NCBI GenBank assembly: GCA_013365325.1
Contig: JABVXV010000285.1
Location: 1-64,000 of the forward strand
Direction: 5' to 3'
Length of the DNA stretch: 64,000 nt
Origin: Dipetalonema caudispina
Lineage: Eukaryota > Nematoda > Chromadorea > Rhabditida > Onchocercidae
Below, piece by piece: positions 54,963 to 64,000 of this stretch; within the stretch, counting starts at the first letter, position 1; the number at the start of each line of letters is the position of its first letter. A program made the position numbers and the translations under genes. Under the pieces are notes generated by a model, which ran no database searches, was not told where the DNA came from, and saw only the letters and a list, made by a program, of their open reading frames with translations.

Positions 54963-57949
54963 ATGGCATATCGTGAACGGGACGCTGCTGTAACAAGTAC
55001 AACAAAACCAACACCTTCCGCAACTGATCGATCAGCGAGATCTGTTTTTGGTTTGTTCTTTTTCATTAAAATTTACTGAATAAGTCCTATCAACGTTTCT
55101 TTTTGTTGATTACTTCTAATTGCGTAGAAATGATAGAACAAAAAGTCGTCCCGGTTTATTAGTTATATGGACTCAGTGAAGATGTTGCTATCCTTTAGTT
55201 ATTGAATATATCGAATGAACATTTTGTGTTTTGTTTCTTTTCTGATAACCAACTAATTGTCTTTTTTAGTTGGTAATATTTCTTATGAAGTGGGTGAGGA
55301 GCAGTTAAAACAAGTATTTTCTCAGGTTAGTACCAATAATTCTTTGCCATTTTTAAATTTACGGTTTTCGTTTTTCTTTAAATTGGGTCAAAATGGCATT
55401 AAATGCCAATAAGAATTGTTTTAATTTGAAGAACTCTTCTGTTATTGTCTTTAAATTTATTGCTTATATAAATCTTGTATGTTTAAGCACCCTACTGCTG
55501 TGAATTTGTAATTTCAACTCATTTCCCTTAATTATGTAGATAACGCTGGTAAGAGAAAATTGCATATCTCGGTATTCTAAACCATTATTTGTTATCGTTA
55601 CAAGTCAACTTCACTACAGCTACCGACACTGTAGTGAAGTTGAGCTTTTTTGTTATCATAAGTATATAATTGTTTCTGTTGCGTATTCGTCATGGATTGC
55701 CATGAAGTCCTGCTAATCTAATAACTTAAAACGGCAAAAGATGCAGCGAGAGATCTTCTTGAAAAGAAGTAGTAATTGTTTTAGTCAAGATCAGCTCTCT
55801 TCACATCGTTTTTTTTATTCGTATTAGTAATTGTGTATTTTACAGGTTGGAGCAGTTGTTCACTTGCGATTAGTTCATGACCGAGATACAGGTAAACCAA
55901 AAGGTTATGGATTTTGCGAATATAATGATGCTCAGACTGCTGAAAGTGCAATCAGGTATTGTAGTTCTGACTAGAACGTTTTAAAACATTTTAGCGATAA
56001 AAAATCCGAAGAGTCTCAGTAACGCAGAAATCCAAATATTCAAAGCATATTGCATTTCAGAATGTCACTTGTTACTTTGAATAAGTATCTCAAACATAGA
56101 CATTGTTCGGATTTTGTCTTGCATGAAAGCAGTAATTGAGTAATCCTTTCAGACGATAACGTTTATACACAGATGAAGTTTGCAACGCAACCACCATATC
56201 TCAATAATATTAAAAAAATCGCATTGGAGGAAATTCGGAAATGTTGACGTTGTCTCAAAGAATTCTTATTCATTTGTTTATGCAATTTTTGATTTAGGAA
56301 TCTGAATGGCTTTGAACTTAACGGACGTCCGCTACGAGTTGATTCAGCAGCTGGTGGTGATCGTAGTGCTGATGAAGTTCAACAGTTACAAGCGGCGTTT
56401 GCTGCTCAGCAACAAGAGGTTACGTTCATATTTATATGTAGTTTTGGCTCATCAGGAAAACGAAAGCACTTTTCTGTGCTTTTTAATCCATGGCTTAAAA
56501 ATATATCTGGAATTGATTCAATAATTCATTTGTTGACTCCTCAAGTTTTGCGATTGTTATATTTCCTGAAAATTTTGATTGTTATGAATCACCTTTTTTT
56601 GTAGTCCTAGCTCCCTAGTTTTTCAGTATTTGCAGCAGCAAGCACAGGAAAGTCCATATGGTCCAGAAACTGAAGCTGAGAAAGCACCAGAAGCTATTTC
56701 GCGATCGGTAGCATCCCTACCACCCGAACAAATGTTTGAATTAATGAAGCAAATGAAGCAATGTGTTCATAACAATCCGAATGAAGCCAAAAATTTGCTT
56801 ATGAATAATCCGCAGCTTGCATATGCTCTTCTACAGGTTTGTCTCGTCTTACTGTTGATGTTGTATTAGAAGCCTAATCATTTGATATGTATAATGTTTA
56901 TTGCAGTGCAAAGTTTTTACTAATGAAAGTGATGAAGTGAAAAATACTCGTAACTCAACGAATAGGTTGGTTAGGCAGTTGAGGCTAACACTGCAATCTT
57001 CTTTCGGAATCTGAGACCTTATCCTGGAATATCTTCTATTCCAGGCTTCTTGAGTACTAATTTCATGATTTCACAGTATAAGATATTTTACAGTAATTCA
57101 TCAGTGACATTATGTCTTCTCTAGAAACAACTTCTAGTGCTTGTCATTTTAACACTTTTACAATTAAAGCGTGTTTTTTTCAAACTTATTTTGGATAACC
57201 TATAAAGTTGGATCTTCCAGGCGCAAGTAGTTATGCGAATTGTTGATCCACAAGTGGCCATTGCGATGCTTCATCGTGAAACGCCTGCGGTTTCACAACC
57301 GTTTCACCAGCAACAACAACAGCAGCAGACATATCCAGGTCAAAGCTGTTCTTTATTTGTTTTCCTACTCAGGGTACTTGAATTTTATGATTATTAAATT
57401 GCAGATACATCGGTGCCAGTATCGATGTCGACAGTGCCCAATATGTCACAGCCAATGTTTCCTGGAGGAATGCCTCAAATGGCTCCTTCAGCAGTTTCAT
57501 CAGTACCAGTTAGCTTCTCTAGAGCTCCACCAGGACCTACAGTTACTCGTGCCCCTTCCCCACAAGGTGCCGATTCCGAGCTTAGCCCTGACGACCAGCA
57601 GCAAGCCCAGTTGTTGATGCAGGTGTGTTTTTTTTTTTTTAAAGGGTTTTTTTATAGACAAATTCTTTTCATTTCTGCAAAATCTTTAGTAGTACCACTG
57701 CTTTTCATCTGACGTTTCACTGCAGGATGGTATACGTTCTAGAAAAATTCTTTCCTTTCCTTTATTTTTAAAGAGAAGGGTAAAGCTTACCGCACGGATC
57801 AGTAATCTAAATAAATTTTGCTTTTTTCGTAATTTCCAAGAAATGCTTTTTAGGTATTACAATTAAGTGAGGAACAGATCGCTTTACTGCCTCCTGATGA
57901 TAGGCGTAAAGTAATCGAATTACGGAATCAGTTACGTTCAAGCGTTTAG
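54963..57949 (+). CDS. cpf-2: Cleavage stimulation factor subunit 2 (CstF-64)
   Basis: RNA-binding subunit of CstF, which recognises the GU/U-rich element downstream of poly(A) sites in 3'-end formation. Eight exons: 54963-55050, 55270-55325, 55846-55955, 56298-56418, 56627-56836, 57221-57338, 57405-57622 and 57854-57949. Phases agree, giving 338 aa, the short nematode size. Seen: RRM (about 27-105) with RNP2 VFVGNI and RNP1 KGYGFCEY; the hinge that binds CstF-77/symplekin (about 128-215) with [20 protein letters not shown]; a Gln run; a Pro/Ser/Met-rich linker; and the conserved C-terminal domain [18 protein letters not shown] that binds Pcf11. The MEARA repeats of vertebrates are absent. 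Exon 5 could start at 56636 (second AG) instead of 56627, removing three residues. Confidence 0.95.
55605..55643. other. Perfect 15-bp hairpin in CstF-64 intron 2
   Basis: TCAACTTCACTACAG (55605-55619) and CTGTAGTGAAGTTGA (55629-55643) are perfect reverse complements around a 9-base loop. Adjacent AAG and, after one bulged G, CTT can extend the stem. Confidence 0.9.
57025..57047. other. Nine-bp hairpin in CstF-64 intron 5
   Basis: CCTGGAATA and TATTCCAGG pair perfectly around a five-base TCTTC loop. Confidence 0.85.
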
Positions 57950-57989
57950 CAAGTTTTTGTTCTAAACTACTCTTTTCACTTGTAATTGA

Positions 57990-57995
57990 AATAAA
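57990..57995 (+). terminator. Polyadenylation signal of CstF-64
   Basis: AATAAA 41 bases after the stop codon, followed by GT-rich sequence (GATGTTTGATGTGTG), a good fit for a GU-rich downstream element. Confidence 0.75.
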
Positions 57996-58009
57996 CGATG
58001 TTTGATGTG

Positions 58010-59250
58010 TGATCGCATAAAATATACTACGCTGATGAAAAGTTTGGAGCCATTCTCAATAAGACCACTGATAGATAAGTGCTTGTTAAATTATCATGAT
58101 CGCGATGAGTTTGCTTTTTGATATATTTTTATTCTCACAACTTATCATCTAAAGATTTCCAAATTCTTACAGATGATCATCTCACTAAATACTAGGAATA
58201 TCTGCAGTATTTATACTGACGACAATATTGTTACGTGAGATACGTTTATTTTCCATTACTCCATAGATTTACTGCGTAATTCATCGTCCTACCTCACCAA
58301 GAAGGTCGACTTCATTTAAATTTTTCAGTATATGATTCACCAGTTCTGCATTATTTCTTTTTCGCATCGTATATGCATCTATTTTATCATCGCGTATCTG
58401 AAGTTTCGTTTTCTTTTTCATGAATTTGGAAAAAGTTATGGTTCATGAATTTTGATTATTTTCTTTTTTTTTAAAAAGAGCCTCAACGACAAATAACATA
58501 CATTTACTTGATTCTCGATATTTCTTTTTGGTGAAGTTTCCAATAATCGTTCCATTACTTGATTCCTCGGATAAAACCAAAACTTGTGCTGTCAAAATGA
58601 TCATGTAATATGGTTGATTTAGTAAAAGGGGAAAAAGCAAATGAGGTGATTTACAAAAACTCATTAACTAAGCTGCCAAATCAATTTTCACATATTTAAT
58701 ATTCGATATGTAATGATCAGTCTATTGGTCACAATTTGCACTAATTTGTTAAATTCAAAGCTTTCTTCTAAGATTTTACACCAAAAATTCATAAAAATCA
58801 ACGATTAGTCAGATTAAATTATATTCGTCTCACCAGTCATTTAACTGATAATTTAGCGTTTAACGGAATGATAGGTTTAAAATGTCATCAAGTTACGGCA
58901 GAATATCAACTGTTAATTGCATAAATTAAATCGATTTTAAAAATGTACCATCTTTTTGTTGTTAGCCATGTTGAAACAGCAAAACATTGGGAGCGAAAAT
59001 ATAATACAGTAGAAAAATTTCATTTCTGTTTCGTTAGATATTTGTCGTTACTATCTGACATTCAATTACACAGCTGAAATAATAATTATTACCGTTCACT
59101 GCCATTATAATTATTCATTTAAAACGTATTAATGCAAATGATAAAAAGGAGAGAAAGAAAGTTTAGAAATTGAAGTAATTATTATTGGGATTTTGCGAAA
59201 AATCACCACGAATTGATTTCAATTTCTAAAATTACTTTCAACTTAAAATT
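58010..59250. other. Gene-free convergent interval
   Basis: About 1.2 kb between the CstF-64 3' end and the orphan 3' exon on the other strand. No exon or repeat of note was seen. Confidence 0.55.
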
Positions 59251-59255
59251 TTTGT

Positions 59256-59261
59256 TTTATT
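59256..59261 (-). terminator. Polyadenylation signal behind the orphan 3' exon
   Basis: Minus-strand AATAAA about 90 bases after the stop at 59348-59350. It supports the reading of 59453-59348 as a terminal exon. Confidence 0.5.
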
Positions 59262-59347
59262 CATCAAATAAAATTACAATACATCATTTGCTTTACAAAT
59301 GATTAAAATAAAAACTAGAAATTAAAAAATGAGGAAAAATTAGAAAT

Positions 59348-59453
59348 TTAGACGGATTCATCGGCTAAGATCATCGGGAAGTCGTAGGTGACAATAAACA
59401 ATGGTACAAAGGGGTTTGTAGTGAGATTGAATCGTTCATCATCCGCCAGAGAG
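59348..59453 (-). CDS. Probable 3'-terminal exon of an unidentified gene
   Basis: Minus strand. A strong acceptor, a T/C-rich tract ending TTTCTTTCAG, is followed by an open frame of 34 codons plus a stop, entering in phase 2, with balanced amino acid use: it contains DDERFNLTTNPFVPLF and ends DFPMILADESV. Local GC is clearly above the flanks. An AATAAA follows at 59261-59256. No partner exon was found in the remaining 4.5 kb, so the previous exon may lie beyond a large intron or outside the window. I do not recognise the family. The last three residues, ESV, would fit a class III PDZ ligand, which is speculation. Confidence 0.5.
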
Positions 59454-59949
59454 CTGAAAGAAAAAAAGAAATTTCGATGTATTGCAATGCAAGCATGTGG
59501 AAATCATATGGAATAAGTGGATAGAATTTTAAAAAAAAAATCAAAAAATTGAAAAATTATTATCGAATACCAACAGATTTTTGGTTGAACAAAAGAAAAG
59601 AATAAGAAAACAGAGGGATTTTTTTTTTTGAGTAAACTTTTAAGTAATATATTGAGAGTAAATAATAGCAGGAAGAAATCATTTTAAATCAGAAATTGTA
59701 ATTATCCAAACAGTTGGTATCGTATTTGTTTGTATGATCGGAAATAAATAATTATAATAAACTTCGAAGTAATATGGAATAGAAGATTTGATTTGTGATA
59801 TGATAATATTAATATGAAATGTTTAATTATTAAAAGATTTCAATCGAATTCCAGATTTTATCCTGGAAATATTAAATGATTAATTGATGTTTGGATAAAA
59901 AAGATTACAGACGGAAGAAAGCTTGAATGAAGCTAACGACATACAAACA

Positions 59950-60065
59950 TATGTATACATATATATAAATATATATATATAGAGAGACACACACAGACAC
60001 ACACATACACAGACATACACACACATACACACATACACGTACGCGAACGCATACACATATACACT
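59950..60065. repeat. TA plus CA/ACAT repeat
   Basis: A TA run passes into GAGA and then CA-rich sequence with ACAT and CAGACA units, similar in make-up to 40844-41050 and 46005-46085. Confidence 0.95.
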
Positions 60066-60938
60066 TATGCATAGGTACACGTGCATGTAGCTTCATGCTT
60101 TACTAATTAAGAGTAATTGGGATGAATGACTTATGGATAAGTTGATTGAAACTTCCCTGATGTTATACTTCTTTTCGGGAAATACCGGACAATCATATCT
60201 GATACCAGTTGTGAGATAATTCTGTTAATAAACTAATGAAGATTTAATCTAAAAGGTATATGAGAAAATATATAGTTTTTATTTTTCGTCTCATTAATTA
60301 GGATAATTCTTTGATAGTACTTTAATTAATAAATTTGAAGCATAAGAAATACTAAATTTGCCTGAAATTAAAATTAACTTTTTATCTTTCCTTAATAATT
60401 ACTTTTTTTTATAACAAATTGTAGAATAATTTGAAATTCCAATATTTTACACCTAAAATTCATTGAATTGATTATGTTTTATGTGTTATTTGCTCAGTTT
60501 TGAAAAATATGCATATCGTAAATACCTGAAAGGTTGTTGATTTTTATTGCTATTAAAGTTGTTGCAATATTAAATTTGAATTTATAAAAATTAAATTGCA
60601 TGTTCGTATTTTCATATATACTTAGTATTTGTGTAATCTTGTATGATTTCCAACTTACCAAATCATTTTAATACAACCGAATAGTCGAAATTGATAATGC
60701 AAGAATTTAAAAATTTAAATTTCCACTAACTATCTCATTCATTTTGCATGAATATGTATTTCAAAAAGACGAAATAATCTAAATGCTCATTTGGTTTTAA
60801 GTTTTTCTTTTCAGTTATTAATTCAAAATAATTAAATTACAGCAAAATAATTGGCTAACTAAAAGTATTTCTTTTTTCCAAAAAATTTTGAAGGATACCA
60901 AAATTTCCCAATGATAATATTTTGGTTCTTTCTCATTC

Positions 60939-60960
60939 AAAAAAAAAAAAAAAAAAAAAA
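60939..60960. repeat. Poly-A tract (22)
   Basis: Twenty-two uninterrupted A residues. Confidence 0.95.
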
Positions 60961-63766
60961 CAATTGAGTATTACTATAAAGTTGAGTAGAATATACTACA
61001 TTTACTGCTTGATGTTTCCAAATGATGACTTGACGTACGTGATTACATACTAACTGACCTTTGATGCAGAGTTCATTTTATCAGTCAGTCAATGTATTAA
61101 TGCTAATTGCCATTTCTTGAAATAACATAATTTATTTCGTTTGTGTTTTCTTTTCCAATTTTAAATCTTCAACTAAGCATACGAAGTGAAATTTCAAACA
61201 TTTTGTAGCGTAAATTATTTCTTGCTTATGAAAAAGTGAAATTACTAACTTTGATTACTGATTTCATGATTCAATAAAAAAATAAATTGTGTAAGGAAAA
61301 GAAAATGAACAATTCTAACTAATTATGGAAATATTTTTACTATTGAAAAAATTGCTTTCATTTTTTCTTTTTTTGTTTGCAATTCATCCTGCAATAACAC
61401 CTTATAGTTATAATTCATTGAACAGTTCAAATCATAATTCAAATCATAATAATTAAAGAGTTATGTATAGCAATTAAACTGTTTACAAATATCAAATTCA
61501 TCCAGCTGCACTATTAGCACAATTTACCTTAATTCCTTACCTAACCAATCATTAGTTTTTGGGAACAAAAAAAAAAAGGAAGTAAACATTTGTCATAAAT
61601 GACATCATTATTATTTGTCTCTTCATATTGTACATTTACATAGGCTATATAAGTCATGAAGAATTTAATAATTTTTATTAAATTTTGAAATATTAAATTT
61701 TTTTAAATACTACAATACAAATTCTGCTGTATTACTCATCACTTTTGTATTCAAATATGCAATTTTGTTTTCCTCTTCCTTGAAAGTAAAAGTTTTATTT
61801 TTACCTTTTTGAATCTAATACCTAATTACGAGTGATATAAGAAAGAAAATTATCCATAAATTGCATTTATTTTCATTGGTAAATAAGTATTGCTAAGGCA
61901 CAATTTCATGATATTGTAAATATCTTAATTATCGAAATAACTTATTTATGTCTTACATTATTCATTCATTATTCTACAAATTGTAATCTTTTACTATACC
62001 TATGCAATAATTATGCCATTTTTAGAGTGATAAAATAACAGAAAAAAGAAAATAAATAGCAAGTTGATTCAAATAAAATACGCATTCATTCAAGTTGTTT
62101 ACTTCAATAAAATACTATTTTTATCAATGATAGTTGATTACAATAAAACTGATTCATTAATGTATTGCATGAATAAAATTAGCTTATCGTTGTTGTTGGC
62201 AAGAAATTCTGATGTTTTCTTCATAAATTGACTTCAGTGATTAGTAATATCAGTTAATCTTTTTATTACATTTATTTTCAAGCTTAGAATTATGAAAATA
62301 ACGATGGAAAAAGAATGATGCAAAAATAGCGAAAAAGACCACTTATATTATGCAAAAATATCGTATAATATAAATTATATTTTGATTAAAGTTATTTAAA
62401 GTGAAAAAAGTGGAACTTTTTATAAGAATGAAAATGAATATTAGTAAAAGATATGAAATAATCAAAGCACTATTGTTTATTTTGTATGTTTAGTGAGGCC
62501 TAATTCAAAAATAAGACAATCCATTGCAAATGACTGCATTTTTTTAACCTTTTCAAATAAATTATCATCCAATATAATCATTTATATGCTCAAAAATTAG
62601 GAAAAATTGTTCATGATTACAAGGATTTTTAAATTATTTTAAGTTTTAACTATTTTATGGACACTATTTTAATTAACATCTTTTTTCACAATAATATTTA
62701 CATATTTGCCTTATTTTCTCTTTTATCCGGAATTTCTTAAAATTGCTATTATTAAATATTTTCAATACATACAGCAAAATCATATTCAATGAATAAAATT
62801 TAATTTTTTGTTGTTTGTCTATTCTCGTTTTGTCATTCTAAATTCTTTACCTTGTTTTTTGTGGAATTTTTAAATGAAAAACGATTTTTCTACGACATTT
62901 AGCATCTTAATTTTATTATTCATCCGTAAATGATTTTATTGAAAGTTTTATATTTTGGGTTTACGAAATTCGCACAGCAAACTTAATATTTTTATTTAAG
63001 TAAATTCTATATGTATATATAATAAGGAATACAGCGGAAATTTTTCCTTATATTGATGAACGAATTATAGTTTCATCAATTTTTTCCCACATTTATTATT
63101 TTCTTGTCAATTTTGTAATCTTTTTTTTCTCCTAAATTATCATCACCACTGTTCTTAAATTAATTACGACGATTACTATTGCTTTTATTATTTTATTGGA
63201 AAAATTTTTCAAAAATTTAATTCTTAATAGTTCTGCACTTTACAATGGTACGGTAGTTATACCGTATGTATGCTCATTATTTTGCTTCTTAAAGTAACTT
63301 TCCAACTGAAAATGGATCTTATTTTAATTGTAATTGCTATAATGGCAAATTCTTTGCTTAGAATTTTCCCTCATCTGAAGCGTTTACTATCAGATTCTGT
63401 GACGTAGTGACTTTTTTGCTTATTTTTGCTGCGAAATTCATTCCACATTATCAATTTTAAAGTTTCAATTTCTATTTATTCCACATGAATATATTTGCAT
63501 TTGCATTCTACTTACCTTTCTTTAATTAAAAATATCTTTCAAAAACATTTTCTGAGTTCTTTAAACGAACTTTACCGTATACTATTAATATTTTTTCAAG
63601 TATACAACTTCCTTGAAAGTTTTCCTCTTCTTGTCCAACCTAATCATCATTTGCTTTTCAACATCCTTGAATGGCATAATGTATCAACAACTTGATAATT
63701 CTCCTCATCATCCAACAAGACAAAAAAAAAAAGAGCTTTCCATCCTGACACATTGACACAAATAAT

Positions 63767-63856
63767 ACTCATCATCGTCATCATCACTATCATCAACATC
63801 ATCATCATCATCATCATCACTATCACCAGCATCTGCACTATCATCATCAACAACAG
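63767..63856. repeat. ATC/CAT trinucleotide repeat
   Basis: Imperfect CAT array with ACT, ACC and AAC interruptions. It keeps a minus-strand frame open as a run of methionines, which is not taken as a gene. Confidence 0.9.
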
Positions 63857-64000
63857 CTTATACTTATACCTTATACCATTCAAAAAAAGGAATAGTTTAA
63901 GATGTTCAATAGTTGACAAAAGGAAAGTTTGAATTTTGTCTAAGGAATAATTACACATTTGTTAATTACAATAGTGTAAAAGTAAAAAATAATAGAGCAA

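Larger units (their letters stand above)
59454..64000. other. Gene-free AT-rich stretch, possible large intron
   Basis: No convincing exon on either strand. It contains TA/CA arrays (59950-60065), a 22-A tract (60939-60960) and an ATC trinucleotide array (63767-63856). If the orphan exon is real, much of this is intron of that gene. Confidence 0.5.

Noticed and set aside
56929..57016. Possible C/D-box snoRNA in CstF-64 intron 5 (GTGATGA ... CTGA)
   Set aside because: Boxes and spacing fit roughly, but there is no terminal stem next to the boxes and no C'/D' pair.
63647..63958. 103-codon minus-strand frame with a methionine run
   Set aside because: Produced by the CAT trinucleotide repeat; the non-repeat ends are not recognisable and no splice junction is clear.

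Overview
This window is nuclear DNA of a nematode. The evidence is very AT-rich sequence, many short introns ending in TTTCAG- or TTTTAG-type acceptors, predicted SL-type trans-splice acceptors just upstream of several start codons, and proteins that read as nematode orthologues. The composition and intron style look like a filarial or other clade III (spirurid) worm, but that is an impression without a database search. I see no transposase, rRNA, tRNA, CRISPR array, bacterial insert or viral gene.

Eight multi-exon genes could be assembled exon by exon, with every intron phase closing: (1) the 5' nine coding exons of a tau-tubulin-kinase/casein-kinase-1-like kinase (minus, 5427 to the left edge); (2) a TOCA/CIP4-type F-BAR–HR1–SH3 protein (plus, 10271-15615); (3) coatomer epsilon-COP (minus, 20072-17427); (4) a Fer/Fes-type SH2–tyrosine kinase without an F-BAR region (plus, about 22315-27602); (5) mitochondrial ribosomal protein bL35m (minus, 28892-27817); (6) an SH3BP5/REI-type Rab11 exchange factor (minus, 35228-30737); (7) a GATAD1-like chromatin protein without the GATA finger (minus, 51876-49460); (8) CstF-64/CPF-2 (plus, 54963-57949). 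A probable 3'-terminal exon of a ninth, unidentified minus-strand gene lies at 59453-59348.

Layout: kinase and TOCA genes diverge across about 4.8 kb; TOCA and epsilon-COP converge; epsilon-COP and the Fer kinase diverge across a promoter region; the Fer kinase and bL35m converge with 3' ends that probably overlap. The interval 35.2-49.5 kb is gene-poor and full of homopolymers, GA, TA and CA/ACACAT repeats. GATAD1-like and CstF-64 diverge across 3 kb holding decayed direct repeats, nuclear-receptor half-sites and a foldable GC-richer island. The last 4.5 kb may be intron of the ninth gene.

Four genes act in membrane traffic or membrane/actin signalling (TOCA, epsilon-COP, Fer-type kinase, SH3BP5/REI), but they are independent units and nothing shows co-regulation. 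I found no clearly new biological system. The best leads are the pentapeptide-repeat Fer kinase, the finger-less GATAD1-like gene, the perfect intronic hairpin in CstF-64, the island upstream of CstF-64, the XBP-1-like site before epsilon-COP and the orphan 3' exon.
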